This document shows positions 49,952 to 62,928 of a stretch of DNA of 64,000 nt, in pieces. Every line of letters starts with the position of its first letter. The stretch's first letter is position 1. The position numbers and the translations under genes were made by a program. The notes below the pieces were generated by a model. It was not told the origin of the DNA, searched no databases, and saw only the letters and a list, made by a program, of their open reading frames with translations. Origin of the DNA: Favolaschia claudopus (taxonomy: Eukaryota; Basidiomycota; Agaricomycetes; Agaricales; Mycenaceae); the NCBI GenBank assembly GCA_037176885.1, contig JAWWNJ010000231.1, positions 163,070-227,069 of the forward strand. Reading direction: 5' to 3'.

Positions 49952-50885
49952 GTTGTGGGTAAATACTGGTGCTGTGGGCAAATACTGCAGTAATAGTGAT
50001 GATTATGTAAGAATCAGGCCGTTTTGGGAATTCCGTGATCCTCCGTGCCATCCGACTTATCCGAGTTCAATTTTTCAGTTCAATGCACTGTTCTCCGATT
50101 TCCCTGTCCAGTCGAATTTCTTCGGACTTTTTAATGTATGTATGGAACACACAATGACTATCTATCTGATAAAATTGTAGCAGTAGCTGGCACCGGACAT
50201 AACACCCATAATTCCGTGGGTAATTTGAGTGTGGTATCGAATTTGGGCATGGAACCACAGCGATAAAGGTGGGTTTGACGCGCTAGACAGTGGATCTCAA
50301 AGGTTGTGACAAAAGAAACAGTCTCAGGCCTAGGAACTCAACACAAAGCTCGAAGTAAGCAGTTAGCGTGTTTTAAAATTTGTTGGGGTACCAGGGATCA
50401 CAGCGACTGTAAATAGGGTAGTTAAAGCTCAGTTGGGAATCATTCTGAGTTTCTTAGTGACCTTCAATTCCACTCGGGCGGCCTGCAGCAACGCGATTCG
50501 GTTAAAATGGTGAGTTTGATTCGATGTCACATTCAGTGACTTGTGTGACTTTTCGCTGTTTGCCGGCCTGATTAAACCATTTTGGGATTCACTATTTGGC
50601 ATCGGCAGGTGCCGAGCACCCAAAATAATCGAATTGGGCAATTTTGAGCAGTATTGCCGTGAGGCACGTGGCTGGTACGCACAAATCATAGACAGCGCGC
50701 CGCAGGCGGAGAAAATTTTATTGAGCATCCCAGCACTCAGGTTTTGAGTCAAAAAGCCTCTCAGCCCATCTTCTGAACTACAAGCGAGATTATTCTCTCG
50801 CTCTTCCCCTTCCCTCTCCCTCCTTCCTTTTTGGATTATTTTCATTTTTCTCTTTTGGGATGCCCACAACATCAGTATTTGGCCG
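49952..50885 (+). repeat. 934-bp tandem repeat unit 1, TIR-bounded
   Basis: Near-identical to unit 2 with about ten single-base differences. The start AAATACTGGTGCTGTGGGCA and the complement of its end, AAATACTGATGTTGTGGGCA, are inverted repeats, so each unit looks like a small DNA element. No transposase is present. Confidence 0.8.
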
Positions 50886-51821
50886 TTTGTGGGTAAATAC
50901 TGGTGCTGTGGGCAAATACTGCAGTAATAGTGATGATTATGTAAGAATCAGGCCGTTTTGGGAATTCCGTGATCCTCCGTGCCATCCGACTCATCCGAGT
51001 TCAATTTTTCAGTTCAATGCACTGTTCTCCGATTTCCCTGTCCAGTCGGAATTTTCTTCGACTTTTTAATGTATGTATGAACACACAATGACTATCTATC
51101 TGATAAAATTGTAGCAGTAGCTGGCACCGGACATAACACCCATAATTCCGTGGGTAATTTGAGTGTGGTATCGAATTTGGGCATGGAACCACAGCGATAA
51201 AGGTGGGTTTGACGCGCTAGACAGTGGATCTCAAAGGTTGTGACAAAAGAAACAGTCTCAGGCCTAGGAACTCAACACAAAGCTCGAAGTAAGCAGTTAG
51301 CGTGTTTTAAAATTTGTTGGGGTACCAGGGATCACAGCGACTGTAAATAGGGTAGTTAAAGCTCAGTTGGGAATCATTCTGAGTTTCTTAGTGACCTTCA
51401 ATTCCACTTCGGGGCGGCCTGCAGCAACGCGATTCGGTTAAAATGGTGAGTTTGATTCGATGTCACATTCAGTGACTTGTGTGACTTTCGCTGTTTGCCG
51501 GCCTGAATAAACCATTTTGGGATTCACTATTTGGCATCGGCAGGTGCCGAGCACCCAAAATAATCGAATTGGGCAATTTTGAGCAGTATTGCCGTGAGGC
51601 ACGTGGCTGGTACGCACAAATCATAGACAGCGCGCCGCAGGCGGAGAAAATTTTATTGAGCATCCCAGCACTCAGGTTTTGAGTCCAAAAAGCCTCTCAG
51701 CCCATCTTCTGAACTACAAGCGAGATTATTCTCTCGCTCTTCCCCTTCCCTCTCCCTCCTTCCTTTTTGGGATTATTTCATTTTTCTCTTTTGGGATGCC
51801 CACAACATCAGTATTTGGCCG
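50886..51821 (+). repeat. 934-bp tandem repeat unit 2, TIR-bounded
   Basis: Follows unit 1 directly in the same direction with the same inverted ends. The junction is GGCCGTTTGTGGGTAAATAC. Confidence 0.8.
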
Positions 51822-53321
51822 AGTTTGTTTGTGAGCAAATCTAGAGGCCAGTTTCTCGTTGTTGAATCTATATATATCGCAACTCGAAATTCGACCGAAA
51901 TCCACGTGGCGTGGCTTAGGCTTTGGCTACGGAGAAAGCCGGATCACCTGCTCAAACCCGGCGTGACAGAGTGACCCGTGACTCCCCGTCGTCTTGCCGC
52001 CGTGCACTGCCTACGACGAACGAGGCGACAATTGGACGAGTCACGACGCAAGTGGGGTCCGGCGGTCTCGAGCTTCGGTGCACTGTTGCTAAACACATAC
52101 TGCTGCGGCTATCGCTTTCTCGACTGCCGCACGCAAATTGGAATCGCCATCATTGACATTCTCCTCAGTGTGCCACTGCCAACTCTTTCAAGAGCCACAG
52201 CGTCTCAACAGGTCTCAATGTCTTTATCTCGCATTTTGAAGATAGTATTCCCGGCACTTCTCATCTTGGACGTCCCGAATGGTGTGTACGTCTCGTCAAA
52301 CTCTTACCTTTTCTAGGCTTCTCTCTCAATCTTGGTAAATTGTCAAGGCTGCAGATGGTCATTGGTGGATCGTTGACTGGCTGGAGCGCTTCCATGGGGG
52401 ATGCGCCGCCTCTGAGCTCCTTTACGAAGCTTTGAGGCAAGTCTTCTTTTCCCTACACATCCTCAAACCTACCGTCGCTACTTCCTGCCTTAGCGCTGAG
52501 TCAAAATGTCTTGTGTACTCGACTAATCCGTACTTCGTTTTCAGTAACAAAGGAACTTCCTTCACCTGAACGAACTGCCAATCTTTACATAGTGAGTCAA
52601 GTTCGGACTCCACGATGAAGAAATCTGGTGGTTGATTAAAGGTGACGTCCTCACCGCATCTCCGCCCGAAATATCAGTGCCACACGAAAAATGGCGGTAA
52701 TGCAACCGGTTTCATATGTACGTTACATTTGAAGGCGCGCTAAGCCACTCACGCGGTTTTCAGTTGCACACATTATCGATGAACACGAGTTGTACATTTC
52801 GCTTGTCGGTCGCGAACGTTTCAGGCCTGTACTCAGGTGTACTCGCGTCCCTTCGCATTTGCTGTCTCAGCCGATCATGGAATCCAATCTTCCCGTGTAT
52901 CAGTATCACCCCAACTGAAGTTTCGCGGGCTCAAGTTGGCTTCAAGGGCAATGGCAAGATCGACTCGGGTATTTTCGTCTGAGGCGCTGACAGGAGAAGG
53001 CGATCTGGTCGTATAGGCAAGTGCAGTCGGGGTAAGGTTTGTGGTGTTGAGGGTAGTCATCGCACAATTGGTGCTAAATTCATCTCGGGCGGCGTTTGGC
53101 AGCGTGGCGCGATCGCGTAACACAACATGAACCATTCTATAGTGGGCGCTTTTCAGAAGCCGGTGAATTGAACTGCTGTGATCTTCTAACAAAGAAGGCT
53201 GCGACATGAGACTTCCCCGTCTCCTCTCTTTCCCTTGTACTTGTTGCACTTCCGGTGAACTCTTCATCCAGAATCGACGCCCACAGAAACCTCTCCACCC
53301 CCACGTTGATACGTTTGTTCC
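51822..53321. other. Unassigned region, no clear gene
   Basis: ORFs on both strands overlap and show no recognisable domain. A plus-strand stretch near 52765-52830 (HIIDEHELYISLVGRERF) looks protein-like but I cannot place it. It may be the remains of a gene. Confidence 0.3.
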
Positions 53322-55080
53322 ATGCCTCACCAGTCGCCGCCCAGCTTCATGACGAGATATCGACTGGGCTATAGCCCTCAACGGGCGTATGTCTCTTGCC
53401 TTTTCTGGAATTCTACTTTCAGAGTGGTATGATTCTGACTGGTAACCACTTTCAGCCTACCCATGGCTCTGGACGACGCCGCTTGCGATTCTGATTATGT
53501 TAACTGCAGCGATTCTTTTCATTCTGGTCAACAGTCCGTTTTTCGGTGCCAATGATACGAGTCGATGCTGATATTCCTGATATTCCTGGCAGTCCCGCTT
53601 TCCGCATACGAAACTGTACAAGAGTTCACTTATTTTCCCAATTCTTCTGTCCCCCCTCCGCCCTTAAGCGGTCTGGTGCCATCAGCCCTGCGCCAGTCCA
53701 CCAACCATTTCTCGCCTCAGCATCTGGACGTCGGCCAGTCCCTTTCGACTGAACAACTCGGCTCTTTTCCTACACGATCGGTAGCGCATTTGACTCGGTC
53801 GAAAACGGGAGACCAGTAACTTCATTCCCGTACTACAATAACCCATTCTCGGAAGGATGTGATGTAGTGCGTCGGTTGTCATTTGTTTTTGTCTACTCAA
53901 CCAAGCCAACGCTACCTAGACAAATGTCTCCGCTGTCGTTCAAACCCATACGGCGGACTCGGCGAAACGGTATCAGTACTACGACTACTCCGTCTCAGTA
54001 AGTTCAGTTTCCTTCGCTTTCGCAATCCTTCGCGTGCTGAAAGGTTTGAAGGGTTTTGTAACGTGCACAAGCCCAACATCATTTGAAATGAGGTTGGAAC
54101 TTCGATGGCGGCTCAGCTCTGGACACGGGGTTGTCGCCATCCTTACTGGATGTTTTTGGGCGAGACTTGGTGAGTGCCGCATGTAGAATTCAAGGCAGCG
54201 TTCAAAAAGCTGAACGGTTTATTACAGAGAGCAGCAATGTGGTATGGGTGAGCACTGTCATTTGGAGGTCTTTTGAGTCTGATGATAGACGTACAGAGTT
54301 ATGGGGTATTCAAGCCAGTCCTCCCCCCACGGATGCGTTCTCAGGACAAGGTGTCATCAGGGTCACCGCACGCCCGTGTTGCACATGCAATGCACGTATA
54401 GACTTCGGCTGCCCTACAGGAAGATCGCTTGCAGCTCACCAGCGAGCCTTGCCGTTCACAAACGAGTCAATTTATTGGCTTGACTGGACAACTGACGAAT
54501 ACCACGAGTAACTTCGCCCCCTGGGGCTACTACTGGTCAGTCACAAACACCACTAGCCTCTTTTCGGGCGCGGACCCTCAGTTCCGGAAAGGCTACATCG
54601 GTGTCAACGACCTCTCAGCGCTGGACACACCGTTTCAGAATCTTTTCCAGATCATGTATCATCTTGTTCGCAGCGACCTCGGCGTCGTTTTCAACAACCA
54701 AATTTTCGATTCGGCGGGACATGTTCAACAAGAGCATCCTTGCTCTGGACGTTCCGGCGGGATCTCATTACCTACGATGGTTCTCCTTTTGGCACGCTCG
54801 GACCTTCTGCGGCTAATACAATGCGGGCTGCTACATCGAACCCAACGATGATGGAAAGAGTGGCGGAAGTCCGTGGCTCTGATGACGGGGACAGACCGGA
54901 TGTGCCAGTCCTCGAGTATCTTCGTCCCGTTTCTCGGCGGAAGTCTTTGGGATCAGCCATAGTGGCGGTTTTTGTCGCCACATTCACGATGCCTTTCGGC
55001 CGTGTGGACAATTTTTGGGCTCGTCGCCCAGGGGTTGGTTAAAGTGTCTCAACAAGATAAAGGTGCGTCGCGCGTTAGTT
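53322..55080 (+). pseudogene. Single-pass membrane protein, paralogue A, frameshifted
   Basis: Exon 1 (MPHQSPPSFMTRYRLGYSPQ) splices to a TM segment (PLAILIMLTAAILFILVNS), then PLSAYETVQEFTYFPNSS and a Pro-rich extracellular-type stretch (LVPSALRQSTNHFSPQHLD). Next come SFPYYNNPFSEGCDV, NVSAVVQTHTADSAKRYQYY, VIRVTARPCCTC, SQFIGLTGQLTNTTSNFAPW and PDVPVLEYLRPVSRRKSLGS, with a C-terminal TM (SAVWTIFGLVAQGLV). This lineage of N-TM/C-TM proteins is common in mushroom genomes and has no known function. Frame breaks fall near 54405, 54712 and 54991, so I call it a pseudogene. Its relative B lies 1.8 kb downstream in the same direction. Confidence 0.7.
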
Positions 55081-56819
55081 CAGATTATCCATTGTTCGCA
55101 ATTTAGTCTGAAATGTACCAATGTAGTTCCACTGCCTGCCTATCGAACAAAGCAAAGTTCGGATTGCAAGTCAAATTTTTTTTTGCCCAGGTCTATGCTG
55201 ACTTGACTGGATAGATGTGGATGCTACCGAACTAGAGTTACTTTCTGACAAAACTTTTGAAATGGGGACACAATGATGATCGAGTCAATGATCTTTTGCA
55301 ACGGATCACCTTGTTAACGAAGCGGATGGAGGAGATAGAGTCAGCGAAGCGGGACTGAAGTCGCCAGTCAGCGCGTAAATATAATGACCGTGATTCGAAA
55401 TACACACTGGATGAATAAATCTGATGTTCCTTGTGATGAAACGGCGCCAATGGAATACCGTATCGAAATTCTTGTAGTTGGAGTAGCTGTAGCCCAATAT
55501 ATAACGCCTTCTGCGAACGAGGGAGTCTAGTACCTTCCATAATCTAAATCCAGTGCCACCTTTGAAATGCAATGGATGGGTTTGACTGGTCAAATGCATT
55601 GAACGTAAATTAAGTATTTCAAAAACATATAAATTGGTATAAATTGTTGATAAATTGTATAAAAAATAATCCTGGAATGTAAGTTGGCTGCTCGGTGCCG
55701 GGAGATCCCTTCCGTTATACAAGTAATTTTATTTTCTCGGCTTGTGCTGGCTTTGCTCTGTGCACAGCTGACAGCAAAACAAACCACGCACAAGTATGCG
55801 ACCAGTAACGCCCACGTGGCCGTTACCGCGTGACAATCTTTCCTTTTCCGCTACCACGATGTCGCTCGAGACTCCGGGTGCAGCCTCTCAGTGTGTCCCC
55901 TACGTCAGATCGAACATCTAGTCCCTTAGTCCAAACTAACCATTCTTGTAGGTTTCGCATTTCAGCCCGCGATTTATTCGCCAGCTAATAAGTGGCCACA
56001 CTTGGGCCACATGCTAACTTTTGCGGTACGTGCTCAACGACAGGCCTCTCGCATCGCTCGGACTGCTGGATTGTTCAAGTCTTCTTTTTTTCTTATCTTT
56101 TCTCAAAAATCTTCTACGCAGTCAACGACGCCGGATAAGCAACGGATAAGTCCAAAAAAGCGCCGCTGAGGTTATAGGGTCGAACTTCGCAACGAGGTAA
56201 CACCTCGACTCATGTCGTCCCGCTCGAGAAGCACCGCACAAAGAACCATTCGTCTATCATCTATGACCTTACACCGGTCTTGAACCTCAGGATATTAACA
56301 GGGAGTATGTGACAAGATGAACCAGTTTCCCATGTGTGCGGAATATCCGTATATACTCACGCTCATCCTTTTGCGGGCTTCCGAACGCAATTCAGTCTCA
56401 TGCACATGCGTCATTTCATCGATCCATCTTTTCTCGCTTGTCGGGCTCTGCACCATGCGCCCTGACTTTGACCTATTTTGACCGATCAGATCATGATCTT
56501 TCCATTCGACTCGGAAGCGCCGGGAAATTCTCTGCAGGTCATACCTCAGCCTCCCTTGCCTCAGCCGGGTTCTGGGAGATAGACTTCGACTTGGTCGTTT
56601 CAAGACAGCTGGAATGCATTCACCAGGCAAATCACGGACTCCGGTACGCACACGGTCCATAGCAAAGTTCTCTGTTCTGTTGCTCGATTGGTTCCGTGGA
56701 AGTTGCGTAGAAGCATCTTTCCGGATTTCGTAATGCACCACGATCCTATATATATAACACAGAAGCCTTGTACGCGGAGCTTCGAGGTTGATACGTTTCC
56801 CCAACGCTGCCTTCCATTC
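55081..56819. other. Spacer between paralogues, no gene recognised
   Basis: AT-rich near 55600-55680. Minus-strand ORFs of 100-176 codons (55238-55722, 56295-56825) have no recognisable domain and are not supported. Confidence 0.35.
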
Positions 56820-58537
56820 CCCCATGCCCCGCCTGCTTGCCGCGCTTTGTAACCCGGTATAGAGTGGGATACCAACCTACGCTCCGTAGGTGTCCTGCTT
56901 TATGAATCTCTACAGCACAATTATGACGTTTCTTTTCCCTATGTACAGCGTACCGATGGCCCGGGGACCACACCGCTCGCCTTCTCATCATGTTAACCGC
57001 CACGATTCTTTTTATCCTTGTCAACAGTATGTTTTCTCGAGGGTCAGGAGCTGCTGTTGATTTCTTTTTCTTGGTAGTTCCACTTTCTGCTTACGAAACT
57101 GTGCAAGAGTTCACGTATTTTCCGAACGCTTCTGCTCCGGCTCCACCGCTGAGCGGGCTGGTTCCCCCCTCCCTCCGTCACTCCACCAATAAATTCTCGC
57201 CTCAACATTTGGATGTCGGGCAGTCTTTTCGACTGAATAACTCAGCTCTTTTTATATTACAATCGTCAGCGCGTTTGACTCAGTTGAAAATGGAAGACCA
57301 GTAACTTCCTTTCCGTACTCTAACAACCCGTTCTCAAATGGATGTGATGTTGTACGTTTCCGTTGATTCGTATGTTTCGCCGGCTAAACCTTGCTCTTCT
57401 GCAGAAAAATATCGGCTGGCGTCCAACTTTCTGTAGCACAGGCTGCGGATCTATTTCAGTATTACGACTACTCTGTTTCGGTGAGCTGAAGGCTGAGATT
57501 CTGCAGTGACGGGACGAGACTGCTGAATCAGAGCTTTGTAGGGTTTCATAACGTGTACCAACCCCACCTTATTCGAGATGGGTTGGAACTTCAACGGCGG
57601 TCGTCTGGATACAGGAATATCTCCCTCTCTATTAGACGATTTTCGGGACAGGACTTGGTCAGCGTAAAACTCGCTCCAATGTCCAGGCGCTGACTAAATT
57701 AAAATAGAGGGGAAGCAGCGTGGTATGGGTAAGGAATGTCACTCCTATTTTTCTTCCAACTTCTCAAAATGACGAACATAAGCGTGGTGGGATCCCACGT
57801 GGACTTCACCGCTAATTTTACCGGGCAAGCTTACATCAGGGTCACTGCCCGCCCCTGTTGCAATTGCACTCCAGACCTCACGTCAGACGCTTTGGAACAA
57901 GACCAACTGCATCTCGCACAGGAACCCTGCCGATCCGAACCCAGTCGGTTCATCGGATTAACCGGACAAGCGACGAACACAACTGCACAATTCCAGCCCT
58001 GGGGATTCATCTGGTCCATCTCCAATACATCTAGCTCTTTGCAGATGCAGATCCCAGAACTCAGCAAGGCTACATCGGAATCAACGATCTCTCTGTACTC
58101 AACAAACCACTGCAGAATATAATCCAGATCATTTACCATGTCGTTCGTCGCGACCTTGGTGTCATTTATAACAACCAGATCTTCGGCTCGGCGGATATGT
58201 TCAACCAGAGCATCGTTCCAGTGGACATTCCCGACAATGTTATTGGCATAGATAACACTCCATTCGGCAAAATCGGACTTTCGATGGCAAATTCGATACG
58301 GCAGCTACGGCCAACGAAACCATGATGGATGAATGGCGAAAATCGCTGGCTCTGATGACGGAGACTGACCGTGTACCTGTCCTCGAGTATCTTCGTCCGG
58401 TACCGCGGCGCAAGGCGTTGGGGTCCGCAATAGTCAGCGTCTTCGTCGCGACCTTCACGATGTTGTCCGCCGTGTGGACCGTTTTCCATATCATCGCGGG
58501 GGCATTCGTTCGGGATAAAGGCTCGTTCTCATTATAG
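56820..58537 (+). pseudogene. Single-pass membrane protein, paralogue B, frameshifted
   Basis: Paralogue of A over its full length: FVTRYRVGYQPT, TM (LLIMLTATILFILVNS), PLSAYETVQEFTYFPNAS, then SVENGRPVTSFPYSNNPFSN, GFITCTNPTLFEMGWNFNGG, GQAYIRVTARPCCNCT, RFIGLTGQATNTTAQFQPWG, PVLEYLRPVPRRKALGSAI and a C-terminal TM (SVFVATFTMLSAVWTVFHII) that is intact here. Frame breaks: the only nearby ATG (about 56821) is one base out of frame with exon 1, an A5 run near 57406 shifts the frame, and another break is near 58030. Shared intron positions with A show that the two arose by duplication. Confidence 0.7.
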
Positions 58538-58876
58538 ATTGTGGTTTCATCCTCATTGTGCCGCCTCAGATCGGTATGATCCTGCGTGGGATTGAAAAAA
58601 CGATGTTGAGGTTTTACGGGAGCGGTATCGGGACTTTGTGTGGAATAATGTGATCCTTTGTACCGCTCAGATATACGATTGACAATAAATACATAGAGAC
58701 GAATTTTGGGGACCTAATTTGGCTGAGAAAAAGAAATCTCTCGTCAAATTAATTCTTCTTCCTTCCGACTGGAATTCGGACTCCGCCAATCGATTTCAAA
58801 CTCCGCCAGAAATCCATCAGTTTGCTTCTTTTCTTTCGTACGCCCTTCTCGTCGCCGCTCGACTCTCTTCTCCTCG
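58538..58876. other. Intergenic gap
   Basis: Between paralogue B and the MYND gene. No gene seen. Confidence 0.45.
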
Positions 58877-60889
58877 ATGCCTGCCGCTTCTAGTTCGCCC
58901 GCTGACACCACAAATAGCGACATGCTAGCAACCGTTATTAACCACATTGCCCGCGTCCATGGACCTCCGTCCTCCCCGTCCTTTGCCAGCCGACTTTGCC
59001 ACTCCCAAAGACCCACGAAACACTGAAGCACGGCCCATCGAGTAACTGGGAGGCACAGTACATGATGGCGCTGACAGAGAAGTACGGCAGAAAACGGCGC
59101 TGGAAACTTGAAAACCCCACTCGCGACTCTCTAAACGGACTATTTCGTCGGCGGACTTGCGTGCTTGCAATCATGAGATCATGCGTCTCGGAAAGAAGCT
59201 TTTGAGTTTGGAGGGCCGTTTGGTGGCTTATGCGATCGAGAATCTTGTTGATATGGATTTTGAGGCGAAGTGGAATGCGCTTTCGGATGAAAAGAAGGGG
59301 CAGTTCGTGCTGCAAGGTCTGATTCGCGCCGCGTTCCGTGCTCCACGCGAGCAGAGTCGTTACGATTGTCCTGAAGCGAGACTGAATTGGCTGGTAGGAG
59401 GTGGGGTTATTGAGCTCGTGAGTGGATTTCGTTGGTTATGATAAAACCTCGAGCAAGATCATTATGGAGAGATCTGGTTGACGATTGAAATTTAGCTGAA
59501 AGTCGCTGTCGCATGCGATGATACAGGCGACTGCTGTCTCAAAACCCTTTTCTTGTTCTCCAGTCCTCACACCGACGGTGAATATCCTGATGACCCTGCA
59601 TCGTCTGACGAAACGAAAGCTCGCCGCTATCTTCGTATTCTTCTCCGCAACTTCTACATCGTCGAGACGATGATCGGCATATTAGAAGAATTTGTGCGTT
59701 TTCACGTATCTCGCTTCGAATCACCACTGAATTATCGCTGCCTTGAGAATGGTTTACCGGCTCATTTTCCGACGCTTCAAGGGGAAGAACAGAAAGTGGA
59801 CGAAGGCAATCGAGAATGTTCCGAGTGTTTCGATAGCGCCGAGGTTCTCTGCCGTTTGCAGCGGATGTGGAATTGCGTTATACTGTTCAAGGTCAGTGAA
59901 TTCCTTTGAGCCTAACCGTCAGCTCACTCAAACCTACCCCCAGTGCTTGTCAATCACGCGACTGGCTTCAACACAAGAGGCTTTGTCGTATGCGGGAGCC
60001 AAGGTTTCTCCAGCGATCCTGGTTCCGCTACATCAATTGCCTCCGGTCTTCGTTGGCTGCCCCGATCCGGCACCAGGAGTCGCGCGTAGTCCCGCGCTGT
60101 GGCGTCAAATTCGATACTTGGCTGATCAAGAGTCGTACAACGTGGATTATCATGTATGGTGCATTTTTTGGGTTTTCAGACAATGAATTAAGGAGGATGA
60201 TTTTTGGCAGCTCGAGTACCGGCCAGGAGAACCATCGGAATTACGATCCCTAAATTCGATGGTAAGTTCTGATCATGATTGTCAAATGTATTTACCAACT
60301 CACAATATTGTGCTCCTCTGCAGCCCGTCTGACTTTCTGCGTTCTCAGGCGTCGCGCCATGATATCGTCTGACGCCGTCGCCGTAGAGCGATTGCGCTGC
60401 ATGCTCGTTCATACCACCCGCAACATCGCTGACTTCCCTGGCACGGAGGAGCATATTCGCGATCAGCTCGTTCGCGAGTATCGCGTCCCGCTGCCGGTCG
60501 GCGAGCATGTGTGTCATCGGGGTTCGGAGACGCCTACGCTGCAGCAGGAGATGGTGGGGGAGTTGCAGTTTGCGAGCGGCGTGCGGATTTGGAGAAGCGC
60601 CGCCTGGAGAAGGGTTCTAGGGAAGGGCGGAAGAAGATTTGTAGTACTAGTGGATAATAGGGAGGAGATGCGGTTGGTGAGCGGGATGGGGATGGAGCAG
60701 GTGATGCCTTGGGTTGAGAATGAGATGCCGGTTGGGAGCGCGGAGGTCATGCCGTGGTTGATCAATTGGTGGGCTCAGCGGCATGAGAAGTTGAGAAGAA
60801 GCAGCCGTCTTTCGCTTTGTGTAAAGTTTTCTGTTGTCTTGCCACAAATGCTGTCGTACGATTTTCACCCGCGGATTCGTGATAATTAG
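58877..60889 (+). pseudogene. MYND zinc-finger protein, apparently frameshifted
   Basis: A start MPAASSSPADTTNSDMLATV at 58877 is followed, in other frames, by PKDPRNTEARP, SSNWEAQYMMALTEKYG, EIMRLGKKLLSLEGRLVAYA, QGLIRAAFRAPREQSRYDC and LRILLRNFYIVETMIGI. A MYND finger follows: CSECF, then CSGCGIALYCSSACQSRDW and LQHKRLC, with an intron (about 59892-59940) inside it. The C-terminal part (60.3-60.9 kb) includes RVPLPVGEHVCHRG and EMRLVSGMGMEQVMPWV. MYND fingers bind Pro-rich peptides. The order and domain match the MYND proteins common in mushrooms. The frame breaks near 59030 and, within the finger, near 59845; if real, the gene is dead. Confidence 0.65.
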
Positions 60890-62140
60890 TAACATTGACT
60901 CAGCAGTGCTTCGCTCCTAATTGAATTGTCACTGTAGACGGGCTTGTCGCTGGAGGATTGGATGGAATGAAAGCGTCGCTGCGTCGTGGCTGAAGACAAA
61001 GCCACTGCGGGAATCACTGGGTGATCGCATCATTTGATCGGTAGGCTGTGCCCGGACCGCTTGGCTTTTCCCTTGAAGGCCCTTCTTCCTTTGCCTCCCG
61101 ATTTCTACTTACTGCGTCTCTTTCATTCGAGCGCTTTGAGATCCGAATGTTCTTACGAGCTCCCTGCTCAGCTCCGCCCTAGTCTCTACATCTGTCGGCT
61201 GGCTCTCGACTCGTGAGGTGTACTCGACAATCGGACCCGAGACCCCACTAAGCACTTGTGAGACTCGGTTTTTCATCGGGTTCAGGAAAGGGAAATCAAA
61301 ATGCTCTGACAGAAAGGACCAGACAATCTCCCGCCCAAACTGGTTCAACTTGAGTTTCAACCTCTTCTAATCGAAGCGAAATCAGTCCTACGACCATCGA
61401 TATGGCTCCCGGGCACTATCTGAGCTTGAGCTCCAGGGCCTCCAAGAGGCCGAACTGATGGCACTTGATGGTGCCAGTATCTTTTTTGTTCCTGGGGAGT
61501 AGTGTTCCGAATCGGATGCATCTAACAAATCATGTCAACTGGCACCCGCGTTTCGTCGGGCGTTGACGAGAGGTGAGTAAAAATACCATCGCTCCGCTCA
61601 ACCATCTATCCCTTACATGTGACGATTCTTTGTGGGTTAGCATAGCATTCGACGACAGTCCCACAAAACACCCGACACCATGGATGTCACGGGCCGTTTT
61701 GCAGCCTGCACCTCCATCAAAGTTCGGTTTCGCTAGCCCGTCCATAATCCGGCTATCTGGACCTTGTCTCCATTTCTTTAGTGTTTGACCAGTTTTTGAT
61801 TTTGACAGTGACGCCACGGCTGGTCTATCTTAAGTGCTTTCGCTACAGCACCCTCGAAACTAGGTATCATGATCGACCTGCCATACTTTGTGCTAAACAC
61901 ATATGAACCCCATAGCCTCTAATTTTAGGTCCGGCTGAAATCACACCGAGGTGGAGCTCGCCACCAACAGGCAGGTCAATCTGTTCAACGCGTGACCAGC
62001 TGTAACTGTACTTTCGTTTACAGGAATATAAACGATCCCTGCCCGATCGTGAAACCTCAAGCTGGTCTTTCCTTCTGTTTCTTCCTCTCCCCATCCTCTT
62101 CATTGTTCAAAATTAATTAATCTTACTGATTCCATCCACC
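60890..62140. other. Intergenic, no gene recognised
   Basis: ORFs of 60-95 codons on both strands without domains. It should carry the promoter of the secreted-protein gene at its right end. Confidence 0.4.
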
Positions 62141-62928
62141 ATGTTCACCTCTGGTTTCTTGATTTTGTCGCTGCTCGGGCGTACCCTCTCCGCACCGACA
62201 TTGCTCTCACGGGACAATCCCTCCGACACCGATTTGTTGCTTTCCTGCCCTGGTGCTGCTGGTATGGCTCTGTTGTTTCCAAGGTCGCTCGTCGGACTGA
62301 CCTGTCGATAATCGTACAGGGTCCCCGAATATCAAACGAGCGGATAAATGCACCCTCGTCAATATTGTCAACAATCCTGACACTACCTTGCAATACAACG
62401 TTGGAAATGTTCAGGGAAAGTAAGTGCTATTCTCAACTCAACCACGGAGACACGTTGCGCTAACGCACCACCATTGATAGCTGCGAAGGTGGAACAAATC
62501 TGTGATGCTTACGATTGGCGGTCAGACAACGACCAGCACCACGACCACTGCCAGCGCCAACGTCGGAATCAATTTCGAAGGAATCAATATCGGGGGCGGA
62601 TTGAGTTCGGGAGATACAAAGTCTTCAACGCAGTCAAATTCGACGATGATTACGATTGCGCCCGGGAGGCAATCCGTGATGACGATGGGCGTCTTGGCGC
62701 ACTCGCAGTCTGGGAATGTTCAAGTGAATTTTGGGAGTCGGGTTGATGATCATTTTATTGTATGTGACTTCTCTTCTCTTCATGTTTGGGATATCGCAGT
62801 TTATGTGTCCCTTTAGTGGTTCACCCGGCGCTGTTATCACGCAAACGGTTCCTACAGACCAAATCACCTTCGATGTACACGAGACGGCGTGGCGGGGAGT
62901 TGACTATGGAAAAGAAGATAGAAAATAG
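62141..62928 (+). CDS. Small secreted protein, paralogue 1
   Basis: Starts MFTSGFLILSLLGRTLSAPT, a signal peptide with a likely cut after SA. Introns at about 62262-62319 and 62420-62479 join exons reading GSPNIKRADKCTLVNIVNNP, LQYNVGNVQGK, VMLTIGGQTTTSTTTTASAN, then IDF/INFEGINIGGGL and SGNVQVNFGSRVDDHFI, with the tail ITQTVPTDQITFDVHETAW. The Lys-Arg before ADKC could be a processing site. Compared with its paralogue at 63294-64000, one extra C near 62829 shifts the tail unless an alternative acceptor (62800) is used. It is probably secreted; function unknown. Could be intact or newly damaged. Confidence 0.65.

Noticed and set aside
52875..53381. Minus-strand 168-codon ORF
   Set aside because: It overlaps the first exon of paralogue A on the other strand and has no recognisable domain.
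56295..56825. Minus-strand 176-codon ORF between the membrane-protein paralogues
   Set aside because: No domain, mixed composition and no splice partners; treated as chance.
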